Shown in pieces: positions 8,751 to 16,943 of a stretch of DNA of 64,000 nt. Within the stretch, counting starts at the first letter, position 1, and each line of letters starts with the position of its first letter. Source of the DNA: Flavobacteriaceae bacterium (lineage in GTDB: Bacteria > Bacteroidota > Bacteroidia > Flavobacteriales > Flavobacteriaceae); the NCBI GenBank assembly GCA_021647885.1, contig JAKITV010000002.1, positions 124,001 through 188,000 on the forward strand, written 5' to 3'. The translations under genes were made by a program, and so were the position numbers. Below the pieces are notes generated by a model. That model was not told where the DNA came from. It did not search any database and saw only the letters and a list, made by a program, of their open reading frames with translations.

Positions 8751-9477
8751 TGTTCTTTTTTGGAATTGACATATAACCTCCATCTGGATCTGTATAAGAC
8801 AAAAGTTCTTCATACTTGCGCTTGTACAAAGCAATAAAATCGTCCCAGGAAATAGCTTTGTCGATGTTTTTAACAAAAGGATTATCTATCTCTGCTTTTA
8901 CGTTTTTAATTTCTATTGTGTTCGCATTCATTTTAAAAACGCCATCAATAGATTCTACACTCAAAATTAAACCTGGCAATCCCCCAAACTTCCAAGGTCC
9001 AGTATTAAGCTGTACTTTTGTTGTAAAATAGGCTCTATAATCCCTGCCTCTATAATGTGTTGTTGCTTCTTGACATTTGTAACCTAATATGTCTTTATAA
9101 TTGTCTTTAAGAGACCAATTAAATATTTTTATATGGTCTTTAACAAGATAAAACTTAGACATTATTCGTTCATCCATAAAAAATTGTCCATTTCTTAAAT
9201 CTTTAAAAACTATAGGATTTTTATTAGGTCGGATTCGTAAAATAATGCCTCCTTCTTCTTTATCTTCTTCATCTATAAAATTAGAAATACCCAAAAAATC
9301 CATTTCATAAGCTGCAACACTTTTATTAGCAATTAAAACAGCATTAACACTAGTCTCTCTAGGCATTCCCTCAAGAAATAAAGTATGGTTGTAATTAACT
9401 ACAATAACACCCTCTTTAATTCCTCTCTGTCCATAACAAAATGAGGTAATAAACAATAAACAGTAAATTATTTTCAT
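8728..9477 (-). CDS. GLPGLI family protein
   Basis: The 249-residue exported protein has a signal peptide ending near residue 16 (CYGQ) and carries the family-naming motif GLPGLIL (in GPWKFGGLPGLILSVES). An acidic stretch DEEDKEEGG lies in the middle, and YRGRDYRAYFT precedes the motif. The family is restricted to Bacteroidetes and has no established biochemical role. It sits between a Cys-rich small exported protein (74 nt upstream) and an outer-membrane barrel gene (overlapping or close downstream), forming one minus-strand unit. I infer a periplasmic or outer-membrane accessory function for that set. Confidence 0.9.
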   Translation of the reverse strand: MKIIYCLLFITSFCYGQRGIKEGVIVVNYNHTLFLEGMPRETSVNAVLIANKSVAAYEMDFLGISNFIDEEDKEEGGIILRIRPNKNPIVFKDLRNGQFFMDERIMSKFYLVKDHIKIFNWSLKDNYKDILGYKCQEATTHYRGRDYRAYFTTKVQLNTGPWKFGGLPGLILSVESIDGVFKMNANTIEIKNVKAEIDNPFVKNIDKAISWDDFIALYKRKYEELLSYTDPDGGYMSIPKKNIETYIKE

Positions 9478-9550
9478 AGTTTTATTAATAAAAGATTTCT
9501 AACGTAGAAATTAGAAATCTTTTTAATAGTATTTATTCAACAAAATTATG

Positions 9551-9805
9551 TTACTCTATAGCCTTTTTAGCCTTTACTAATGCACCACCACAAGCCGCAA
9601 TTTCTGAAGCTGAACCACAACCTGCCGCACAAGATGTGTAAGAACTATGATATTGACCCATATAATATACATCAACGGTACAACACGTAGTACATACTTT
9701 TTCATTTGGATTACTATCCAACTTTAGGGCATTTTCTGTAACATCGCTATTTGCAAAAGACATAATCCCAAACATTAGCACAAATAAAATAAGAATTTTT
9801 TTCAT
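9551..9805 (-). CDS. small cysteine-rich exported peptide
   Basis: The 84-residue product has a signal peptide (MKKILILFVLMFGIMSFA) with a likely cleavage after residue 18. The mature chain of about 66 residues has six cysteines at 38, 41, 42, 59, 63 and 72 (CTTCC, SCAAGC, AACGG), enough for three disulfides. The C-terminus is lysine-rich (VKAKKAIE). I do not recognise a named family. It is the first gene of a minus-strand group with GLPGLI and barrel genes and is divergent from a response regulator. Possible roles are a secreted signal, a bacteriocin-like peptide or the substrate handled by the barrel; none is shown by sequence alone. Confidence 0.75.
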   Translation of the reverse strand: MKKILILFVLMFGIMSFANSDVTENALKLDSNPNEKVCTTCCTVDVYYMGQYHSSYTSCAAGCGSASEIAACGGALVKAKKAIE

Positions 9806-9904
9806 AATAATTAAATTTAAGTTAAATAAAAACTATAACTCAACAAGAATTATAACTATCAAATTATTTGATAAGCAAATAAACACATTTGTTAAATAAC
9901 TTAA

Positions 9905-9921
9905 ATGTGGTTTTACCACAT
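9905..9921. promoter_or_regulatory. candidate operator, inverted repeat ATGTGG-N5-CCACAT
   Basis: A 6-bp perfect dyad with a 5-nt spacer lies mid-way in the divergent gap between the Cys-rich peptide gene and the response regulator. It is 12 nt upstream of the regulator's candidate -33 box. The symmetry and place suit a dimeric regulator, but 6-bp dyads are common by chance. Confidence 0.35.
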
Positions 9922-9932
9922 ATTTTTGCCCT

Positions 9933-9966
9933 TTTGCAAACCTTAAAGAAACTATTTATATATTTG
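9933..9966 (+). promoter_or_regulatory. candidate promoter of the response regulator gene
   Basis: TTTG (9933-9936) and TATATTTG (9959-9966) are separated by 22 nt, matching the flavobacterial TTG/TAnnTTTG pattern and spacing. The predicted start of transcription would fall within the GATTAATA tandem repeats, giving a 5' leader of only about 25 nt. Confidence 0.5.
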
Positions 9967-9989
9967 ATTAATAGATTAATAGATTAATA
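9966..9989 (+). repeat. three tandem copies of GATTAATA
   Basis: Three perfect 8-bp copies run from the last base of the candidate -7 box to 8 nt before the ATG of the response regulator gene. A change in copy number would alter the length of the short leader. Confidence 0.85.
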
Positions 9990-9997
9990 ACTATTTG

Positions 9998-10654
9998 ATG
10001 CATAAAAACGAGATTAACCTACTTATTATTGAGGACGACTCAATTAGTGCAGAAGCTTACGCAAACATTGTAAATACAATACCCAATATTGCCTTTAGTA
10101 TATGTTTTGCTAAAAATTGTGATGAAGCCGTAAAGCAAATAAAACATAAAAAGTTTCACGTAGTATTGTTAGATTTACAGTTGCTAGTTTCAAAAAACGA
10201 ACGTTATGTTTGTGGAGAAGATTTAGGGCTTTTAATAAGAAAGACGCATACTAAAACTAAAATAGTTGTGTTAACTAATATTACAGACCCTTTAAGAGTT
10301 CGCAGTATTATTGAAGAAATTAATCCTGAAGGCTTTATAATAAAAACAGATATTAGACCGCAAAGTTTAATAGATGCAATAGTAATTGTTTTGAGTAATG
10401 AAATATATTACAGTAAAACAATAAAAGCGTATTCTAATAAAGTAAATTTAAACGGAATAGTTATAGATGATTTTGATAGGCAAATATTATATCATTTATC
10501 AATGGGAGAAAAGCTTAAAGATATTCCAAAATTTGTTGCATTATCTAAAAGAGCCATCGAGGAAAGAAAAACCAAGTTAAAGACATTATTTGATGTTAAA
10601 AAAGGGAATAATTATAATTTGGTAAAAGCAGCAAAAATGGCAGGTTTTATTTAA
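9998..10654 (+). CDS. response regulator (REC domain plus LuxR-like HTH)
   Basis: The 218-residue protein has a receiver domain: the acidic pocket LLIIEDDS at the N-terminus, the phosphoacceptor in VVLLDLQLL (about 56-60), VVLTNIT, and the conserved Lys in FIIKTD. The C-terminal 60 residues (DRQILYHLSMGEKLKDIPKFVALSKRAIEERKTKLK) align in pattern with a LuxR/NarL-type helix-turn-helix but are divergent. The ATG at 9998 is preferred to the TTG at 9995. No histidine kinase is adjacent, so it is an orphan here. It is divergent from the Cys-rich peptide/GLPGLI/barrel group and may control it (inference). Confidence 0.85.
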   Translation: MHKNEINLLIIEDDSISAEAYANIVNTIPNIAFSICFAKNCDEAVKQIKHKKFHVVLLDLQLLVSKNERYVCGEDLGLLIRKTHTKTKIVVLTNITDPLRVRSIIEEINPEGFIIKTDIRPQSLIDAIVIVLSNEIYYSKTIKAYSNKVNLNGIVIDDFDRQILYHLSMGEKLKDIPKFVALSKRAIEERKTKLKTLFDVKKGNNYNLVKAAKMAGFI

Positions 10655-10724
10655 TCCCCAAATGATGAAATATCAATTTTTTAAATACTAAATGGTTGTG
10701 TTTTGGAATTTGAGATTAGAGTTT

Positions 10725-13115
10725 TCACTTTTTTGTTTTATCTTCTTCTGGTATAATCCTAAAGGTTGGTTCTTTCAAAACCATTTTATTGGCAATACTT
10801 CTTTCTAAAGATAACAGTAATGAAGGTAACAATAATAAATTGGCTAACATGGCAAATAGTAAGGTTGCCGATACCAATGCGCCAAGTGCAACTGTACCAC
10901 CAAAATTAGAAATGATAAAGACAGAAAACCCAAAGAATAAAACTATGGAAGTATAAAACATACTCACTCCTGTTTCGCGTAAAGCAGCATAAACCGATTT
11001 GCGTATTTTCCAATGATTTGCTTGTAGCTCTTGTCTGTATTTTGCCAAAAAATGGATGGTGTCATCTACAGATATTCCAAAAGCAATACTAAAAACCAAT
11101 ATTGTTGAAGGCTTAATAGGCACACCTAAATATCCCATTAATCCTGCTGTTATTAGTAATGGAATTAAATTCGGAATTAACGATACAATAATCATCCTGA
11201 ATGACCTGAACATGTAAGCCATAAATAATGAAATTAAAAAAATAGCTAATGATAATGAAAGTATTAAGTTGTTCACTAAATATTTGGTTCCTTTTTGAAA
11301 CAAATAAGCTTTACCTGTTAATGACACATTGTATTTGTCTTTAGGTAGTACTTTATCTATTTTATTTTGAAGTTTCTCTTCTATGCGCTCCATTTTATCG
11401 ATTCCTATATCCTTCATAAAGGTTGTAATTCGAGCATATTGTCCTGTGCTATCCACAAAGTTTTTTAGCAAATCCACATCTGAAGAAGAATTTTTAGCAT
11501 AAGATAAAATGAAGCTATTTTCTTGAGACGTTGGGAGCTGGTAATATTTTGGATTACCGTTATAGTAGGCTTGTTTGGAATATTTTATCAAGCTTACAAC
11601 TGATATAGGTTTTGATAATTCTGGAGTTTCAATGATTAAATCTTCCAACTCATTCATCCTCTTTAGCGTAGCGAGTTTCATTACGCCTTTTTTACGCTTG
11701 GTATCTATCATTATCTCTAAAGGCATAATGCCATTAAATTCTTCTTCAAAAAAACGAATATCTTTGAAAAATTCAGTTTTTTGAGGCATATCTTCTATAA
11801 GACTTCCAGATATTTTTATTTGATAAATCCCAATAATACTGGCAACCAATAGAATTAAAGATGTGATATAGATTGTTATCTTTCTATATTTTACCATACG
11901 TTCCATCCAATCTACAAAAGCGTTAATCCAACGTTTATTTAAATGCTCTAAATGTTTGTCTTTAGGCATTGGCATAAAACTGTATATAATAGGAATTATG
12001 AGCAAACACAATATAAATATTGCCAGAATACTTAAAGATGCTACTGTGCCAAATTCGGTTAGTAATTTACTATCTGTAATAATAAAAGTAGCAAACCCAG
12101 AAGCTGTAGTAACATTGGTCATTAATGTAGCATTTCCAATTTTTGTAATTACTCGCTGTAAGGATTTTGCTTTATTGCCGTGTTTTTGTACTTCATGTTG
12201 ATATTTGTTAATAAGAAAAATACAGTTGGGGATTCCTATAACAATAATTAGTGGTGGAATTAAAGCTGTGAGTACAGTGATTTCGTATTCCAATAATCCA
12301 ATAATTCCAAAAGTCCACATTACTCCAATTAATACCACAACTATGGAAATGATTGTTGCTCTAAACGATCTAAAAAAGAAAAAGAAAATTAGCGATGTAA
12401 CAAATAAAGCAGCAATAATAAAAGTGCCAATTTCATCAATAATATTTTGAGAATTAAGTGTGCGAATATAAGGCATTCCCGAAACCCGAACATCTAGATT
12501 ATACGTGTTTTCAAATGCTTCAATTTTTGGGATAAGTTTATCTACAATAAAATCTTTTCGGGCAGCAGTATTAACTATTTCTTTATCTAAATAAATTGCC
12601 GAACGTACTGTTTTAGTTTCTTTATTAAATAAAAAATTATCGTAAAAAGGATATTGTTCAAAAAGCTGTTTTTGTAATGTTTCTAATTGTGCAGAAGAAG
12701 TAATGGAATCTTTTATAAAAGGCTCTAAATCAAATTGTTTTTTAGCTTCATTCTTTACAAGTTTTTGAAGATCACCAATTGAAATTACGGTTTCAACTTC
12801 ATTATAAGTTTTAAAACTGTCGGAAAGCTTATTCCAAGCATTTAATTTTTCAATGGTAAACAAAGAAGAATCTTTAACGCCAAGAACTATTAAATTGCCT
12901 TCTTCGCCGAAAATTTCAAGAAACGTGTTGTACTTTATATTTTCTTTATGGTCGTCTGGTAAAAGATTAGCTTCGGTATAAGTAAAACGCATCTTTTCCC
13001 ACTGCAATCCAAAAAATAAAGTTGCCACAGCAATACTGATTAATATCCCTACTTTATTCCGTAGAATTAATCGTGCAACAGTTTCCCAAAAACCTACCGA
13101 AAATAGTTTTGCCAT
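10725..13115 (-). CDS. MMPL/RND-superfamily exporter
   Basis: The 796-residue inner-membrane protein has the duplicated layout of RND exporters: TM1 (KVGILISIAVATLFFGL), a large periplasmic loop, a five-TM block (about 220-390), then TM7, a second periplasmic loop (about 440-615) and a second five-TM block. GISVDDTIHFLAKYRQE near residue 690 is the classical RND segment with acidic residues in the proton-relay helix. Such proteins export lipids or other hydrophobic molecules. No membrane-fusion partner is adjacent, which fits the MMPL type rather than drug tripartite pumps. The substrate is unknown. It converges with the response regulator gene. Confidence 0.88.
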   Translation of the reverse strand: MAKLFSVGFWETVARLILRNKVGILISIAVATLFFGLQWEKMRFTYTEANLLPDDHKENIKYNTFLEIFGEEGNLIVLGVKDSSLFTIEKLNAWNKLSDSFKTYNEVETVISIGDLQKLVKNEAKKQFDLEPFIKDSITSSAQLETLQKQLFEQYPFYDNFLFNKETKTVRSAIYLDKEIVNTAARKDFIVDKLIPKIEAFENTYNLDVRVSGMPYIRTLNSQNIIDEIGTFIIAALFVTSLIFFFFFRSFRATIISIVVVLIGVMWTFGIIGLLEYEITVLTALIPPLIIVIGIPNCIFLINKYQHEVQKHGNKAKSLQRVITKIGNATLMTNVTTASGFATFIITDSKLLTEFGTVASLSILAIFILCLLIIPIIYSFMPMPKDKHLEHLNKRWINAFVDWMERMVKYRKITIYITSLILLVASIIGIYQIKISGSLIEDMPQKTEFFKDIRFFEEEFNGIMPLEIMIDTKRKKGVMKLATLKRMNELEDLIIETPELSKPISVVSLIKYSKQAYYNGNPKYYQLPTSQENSFILSYAKNSSSDVDLLKNFVDSTGQYARITTFMKDIGIDKMERIEEKLQNKIDKVLPKDKYNVSLTGKAYLFQKGTKYLVNNLILSLSLAIFLISLFMAYMFRSFRMIIVSLIPNLIPLLITAGLMGYLGVPIKPSTILVFSIAFGISVDDTIHFLAKYRQELQANHWKIRKSVYAALRETGVSMFYTSIVLFFGFSVFIISNFGGTVALGALVSATLLFAMLANLLLLPSLLLSLERSIANKMVLKEPTFRIIPEEDKTKK

Positions 13116-13185
13116 AGCTTATTTTGATGGCGCAAAGGTATATAATTAGAGCAAAAAAAATGAGTAAAAACAGCTTGTTTATCTG

Positions 13186-14469
13186 TTATTTTTCTAAACT
13201 AATGTTAAAAGTAAATTTGAATGCAAAATTGTCTCCAAACTCTGGGAGATGATAGGCTCCGTATCGATAGGCAAAGCTCAATCCAAAACCAAAAAACAGT
13301 TTATTGATTTCGAATCCAGATTCAGAAAAACCTTTTTCAAGCGTATTAAAGCTTATATTTTCATGTCTATCAATATTGTTCATATCGCCAATTGCATATC
13401 TAGATATTAAAACCAGTTGAGGTTTAAACCAAGGCGAAATATTAAATGGTTTTAATTTGTGTTTTATTTGAAGTGTAGCAAACCTATCTGAAAAGAATTC
13501 ATTAAAATACATTGTTTCAAAACTGTTTATTCCGGCAACCGAGAAGCGTTGGAGTATCGTTTCTTTATTTACATTATTAGGATATGCATGGTATAAATGG
13601 GTAATAGGAACATCGCCATTAGCTATTCCGCTTGTGAGAACAATTTGAGTTGAAGCTTCATTTTTATAATCGAATTGCTGTATAACTCTAAAGTCTAATT
13701 TCGAAAAATTAAAATCCCCATTAATAATGTTTGCAAAGCTTTTAGTGTATTGAAGTGTGAATTTTGGGTAACCATATATGGTTTCGGTATTGTTTGAAGC
13801 TTGATCAAACTCACTAAACGGGCTCCATTGTGCTGCAACCTTTAGAAGGCTTAAGTCAAAATTAGTAAAGTTTTGACTACTATTTGGTCGAAAAGTATAA
13901 TTATATGTTGGGTCTATTTTATTAAGAGAAAATTGTATTTCGGTTAATATTTTTGTGTGTAATTGATGTTCGATGATTAACGTTTTAGAAATGTTTTGAT
14001 GGAACAAATCAATATTTAATAAACGAGGTTCGAAGAACTGAAAAAATCGTTTGTCTGTCAAAAAGGTTGAGCTACCAGTTTCTTCCAGATCTTCTGTGTA
14101 AAATAAACTAATCCATGTGTTTGTTTTTTTAGCAATATTTAAACCTCCACCAAAACTGTATTTAAATCTATGATCGAGAAAGCCGTAAACTGTATAGCCT
14201 TGTAGCCTAAAATTCTCAGAGAAGGTTTCATTAGTAACTCCCCCTAGTCCTGTTCTAAAACCTTCGTGCTGATTAAATTTTATAAGATACCTTAAATCGA
14301 AGTTAAAATATTTAGTTGGGAAGTAACCATTTCCTAAATAATTTACAAATTCTGCTTTTTTTATGGAGTCGTTAGTTGTTTGGGATTTTGTGCCTAAAGT
14401 ATCGATATTTTGTGCCTGACTTTTGCAAACTAATGCTGTAAAAAAAATAAAAAGCCAGTAGTATTTCAT
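13186..14469 (-). CDS. DUF5686-like outer-membrane barrel, short form
   Basis: From ATG 14469 the product is 427 residues with a signal peptide (MKYYWLFIFFTALVCKSQAQ). The remainder is beta-barrel-like; YFNFDLRYLIKFNQHEGFRTGLGGVTNE and GYTVYGFLDHRFKYSFGGG resemble the C-terminal barrel of DUF5686 proteins. Those are usually about 800 residues and carry an N-terminal CarboxypepD_reg domain that is absent here. Because a signal peptide is present the short form looks functional rather than truncated. Family assignment is from memory of the motif pattern. Confidence 0.65.
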   Translation of the reverse strand: MKYYWLFIFFTALVCKSQAQNIDTLGTKSQTTNDSIKKAEFVNYLGNGYFPTKYFNFDLRYLIKFNQHEGFRTGLGGVTNETFSENFRLQGYTVYGFLDHRFKYSFGGGLNIAKKTNTWISLFYTEDLEETGSSTFLTDKRFFQFFEPRLLNIDLFHQNISKTLIIEHQLHTKILTEIQFSLNKIDPTYNYTFRPNSSQNFTNFDLSLLKVAAQWSPFSEFDQASNNTETIYGYPKFTLQYTKSFANIINGDFNFSKLDFRVIQQFDYKNEASTQIVLTSGIANGDVPITHLYHAYPNNVNKETILQRFSVAGINSFETMYFNEFFSDRFATLQIKHKLKPFNISPWFKPQLVLISRYAIGDMNNIDRHENISFNTLEKGFSESGFEINKLFFGFGLSFAYRYGAYHLPEFGDNFAFKFTFNISLEK

Positions 14470-14515
14470 TAACAAAAATCTGTAATATTATTGAGTTGCC
14501 CTAAACATGTATGTT

Positions 14516-14956
14516 CTAACTAAACCATGTATTCCAAGGAATCATTGCAAGGACAAGTAATAATGATAACGTATAAAAAATTGCAATAGTTTTAAATTTT
14601 GACGTAGAGGTCAACTTCTTTTTATGTTTAGAATAACCTAAAGTAATTAATATTACAACAAGTATCATTGTAAAGGGATGTTCAATAATATTAGATCTTA
14701 GTGCACTATTCTTCATAATACCTCCCATTCCTTCCTCACTAATATGACTTAAATAATCTGATACAAAAAATAAGATTACTCCTATAATTAATTGAATATG
14801 CATCACAATTAAAGTAAATAACGAAATTCTAAAATCTTTAGCATGATACTCCTTTTTAGCAAAAAATTTAATAAGTGCATTAAGTGTCGCCAATATTAAA
14901 ATAAGCAATACTAAATAAGCCCAATACGAATGTAATATTTTAACTGTGTTGTACAT
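14516..14956 (-). CDS. four-TM membrane protein (cytochrome b-like annotation in flavobacteria)
   Basis: The 146-residue protein has four predicted membrane helices (YWAYLVLLILILATLNALI; ISLFTLIVMHIQLIIGVILF; HPFTMILVVILITLGY; IAIFYTLSLLLVLAMI). Histidines lie at or near helix ends (LHSYWAY, VMHIQ, IEHPF) and could bind heme, which is why similar proteins are often auto-labelled cytochrome B. That function is not demonstrated by the sequence. The neighbours do not clarify its role. Confidence 0.7.
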   Translation of the reverse strand: MYNTVKILHSYWAYLVLLILILATLNALIKFFAKKEYHAKDFRISLFTLIVMHIQLIIGVILFFVSDYLSHISEEGMGGIMKNSALRSNIIEHPFTMILVVILITLGYSKHKKKLTSTSKFKTIAIFYTLSLLLVLAMIPWNTWFS

Positions 14957-15020
14957 AATATGTTAAATTAATTAGTGATTTATTATTTGATTTCCAAAAA
15001 TAGTGAATTTTAATTATAAA

Positions 15021-15046
15021 AAAACCTGCTCGATCGAGCAGGTTTT
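15021..15046. terminator. bidirectional intrinsic terminator
   Basis: A perfect 26-bp palindrome has 13-bp arms (AAAACCTGCTCGA and its complement) flanked by A and T runs. It lies in the 323-nt gap between the four-TM protein gene and the anchor-J lipoprotein gene, just before an IS remnant. Confidence 0.8.
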
Positions 15047-15061
15047 AGATATTTAAGAACA

Positions 15062-15223
15062 ATGAAAATATTAGTCGAACAAAGTATTGAAATTTATAAT
15101 CAAATTAGACCTCATAAATCATGTAGCTTGCTTACTCCAAAGCAAATGCACAAACAAAATAAAGTGAACATCAAAACCTATAAAAACAAAAATCTGCGAG
15201 AGTTGCAACTCTCGCAGATTTAA
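15062..15223 (+). pseudogene. IS3-family transposase C-terminal remnant
   Basis: Not in the ORF track. The 53-codon frame reads ILVEQSIEIYNQIRPHKS..LLTPKQMHKQNK..IKTYKNK, the characteristic end of an IS3-family OrfB integrase core (IYN..RPH, LTP.QMH). The preceding roughly 200 codons with the catalytic DDE residues and OrfA are absent, and no terminal inverted repeats are evident. Its last 10 codons are formed by a perfect palindrome that is probably a terminator acquired or retained at the break. Confidence 0.8.
15190..15221. terminator. perfect 32-bp palindrome at the end of the IS remnant
   Basis: Sixteen-base arms (AAATCTGCGAGAGTTG and its exact complement) with no spacer overlap the stop codon of the transposase remnant. 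The shape is a bidirectional intrinsic terminator, here lying downstream of the minus-strand anchor-J lipoprotein gene. Confidence 0.75.
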
Positions 15224-15279
15224 AAACTGTCTTTGTATAAACCTGTAATGGTTATTTAGGACTAGTCATTAATTAATTT

Positions 15280-16932
15280 TTATTGTAGCACCCACACTCC
15301 TCCTGTTTTTATCAAACTCATGCTTTCATCAGCAACAGATCCAATATATGTAACAAATGTAAGTACATATTTCTGTCCTTCTTGCGCAGATGGATCTATA
15401 TTGTCTAAAAGAGCATTAAACGCTTCAAGTAACATGTCATCACTCCAAAAGTTATCACTTGATGGTCTTCGATCAAAGCTGCCAAAGAAACCTACATTAT
15501 CGGCAGGTCCAGGATAGATAGTACTAAACGTATCTGAGATGAATGAAACATCGGCACCTGTTAATGTATATCTAATAGTATTATCAGGAACCCATGAATC
15601 TCCATCATGTCCAAATTGTAAAGTAGTACTTATTACAGATGAGTGAGGCGTCCATTCGCCATCTATTACAGTATATTGATTACCTCTTGTTTGAGTACAA
15701 AAACATGAGGTTGAAAAATATTTATAAACGACAATTATCTGGTCTTCTTCCTGACCAAAAGCAAACGGGTTATTAATAGATAAGAAAGTAGGAATATAAG
15801 CATCAGCAGGTGTTGAACTGCTAAAGTTGTTAAACCTTCCCGGTTCTCCAGAATTTTCACCCATAGAATCGTAATCTGCTTTGCTTAAATAATAAACATC
15901 GTCAGCCAGTTCCCAACCTCCATCATAAACATAATAATCACCTTTGTTATTAGCATCGCCATCAACACCAAGTGTTTTTATAGCAAAAGACTCTATACGC
16001 CATCTTGCAGCTGCCACATCATCAGACGCATATTTAAAAGCCACATGAATTACTTGATCATCATAAGCAGAAAAGTCGAAGTCTTCAGATAAGGTTAAAC
16101 TCCCATATAAAGTTTTATCAAAATCAAAGGTCGTCCAAGTCGCTGCTGTATGGTCTCCACCAGTAGTATAATCTGTAGATATAATAATATCAATTGATTC
16201 AGGTTCTGCACCAAAAAAATCAATTTCTTGATTAATTTGAAACTTCAAATCTGTTTCTCCAGTCAAATCAATTTCTGGTGAAATTAACCAATCCTCATTA
16301 GCAAAAGCACCGCCATCCCAACCTGATCCTTGAACATTACCAGATCCAGCACTCCAACCTTGAGCACCAAGTACATCTATGTTTTCAAAATCATCAAAAT
16401 TAGCAGGAAAAGAAGCTTGATAAAGATTGGCTAATCCAACAACTGGGTCGTTAAAATACTGGTCGTAATCTGCACGTACTAGTTGACCTTCAACTGGACT
16501 TGCAATAGCTGCGTCCAGAATGTCTGGTATAAAATCGTTAGGATCTATATTGGGGTAAAACCCAAACGCGTCACTTCCTGATGTTGCATAATCGTCATTT
16601 GTTAATTGATAAGTATCAGCTCCTGTAAAATCGCTAACACCTTCAGCATTTCCTATATATAAATTATAGCCAACTAAAACAGAGGATCCCTCTCCCCAAA
16701 TTGGATATAAATCATTTAAAAATCCTGGTAGAATTGCTTTAGCATCATCTTCCGAACTAAAGTTTCCAAAATTTAAATCCAAATCTTCATAATCTTCACT
16801 TGTTAATGTATATTCAGCACTTCCAACAATAGGGTTGTCTCGAGCATCTATTTCATCGTATATATCTTCTATAGGATTACAACCTGTAAAGATTACTCCT
16901 ACAATAGCTAATAAGTATATTATTCTTTTCAT
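15280..16932 (-). CDS. choice-of-anchor J domain lipoprotein
   Basis: The 550-residue protein has a lipoprotein signal ending at Cys 18 (VGVIFTGCN). Residues about 165-320 resemble a choice-of-anchor J domain, a jelly-roll associated with ligand binding (FPANFDDFENIDVLGAQGWSAG, WLISPEIDLTG, VAFKYAS, WRIESFAIKT). The flanks carry DUF5017-like repeats. The composition is acidic (Asp/Glu-rich). It starts 11 nt after the stop of the upstream TonB receptor, the normal arrangement for a receptor with a surface or periplasmic binding lipoprotein. The ligand is unknown. Confidence 0.82.
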   Translation of the reverse strand: MKRIIYLLAIVGVIFTGCNPIEDIYDEIDARDNPIVGSAEYTLTSEDYEDLDLNFGNFSSEDDAKAILPGFLNDLYPIWGEGSSVLVGYNLYIGNAEGVSDFTGADTYQLTNDDYATSGSDAFGFYPNIDPNDFIPDILDAAIASPVEGQLVRADYDQYFNDPVVGLANLYQASFPANFDDFENIDVLGAQGWSAGSGNVQGSGWDGGAFANEDWLISPEIDLTGETDLKFQINQEIDFFGAEPESIDIIISTDYTTGGDHTAATWTTFDFDKTLYGSLTLSEDFDFSAYDDQVIHVAFKYASDDVAAARWRIESFAIKTLGVDGDANNKGDYYVYDGGWELADDVYYLSKADYDSMGENSGEPGRFNNFSSSTPADAYIPTFLSINNPFAFGQEEDQIIVVYKYFSTSCFCTQTRGNQYTVIDGEWTPHSSVISTTLQFGHDGDSWVPDNTIRYTLTGADVSFISDTFSTIYPGPADNVGFFGSFDRRPSSDNFWSDDMLLEAFNALLDNIDPSAQEGQKYVLTFVTYIGSVADESMSLIKTGGVWVLQ

Positions 16933-16943
16933 AATTTAAATTT

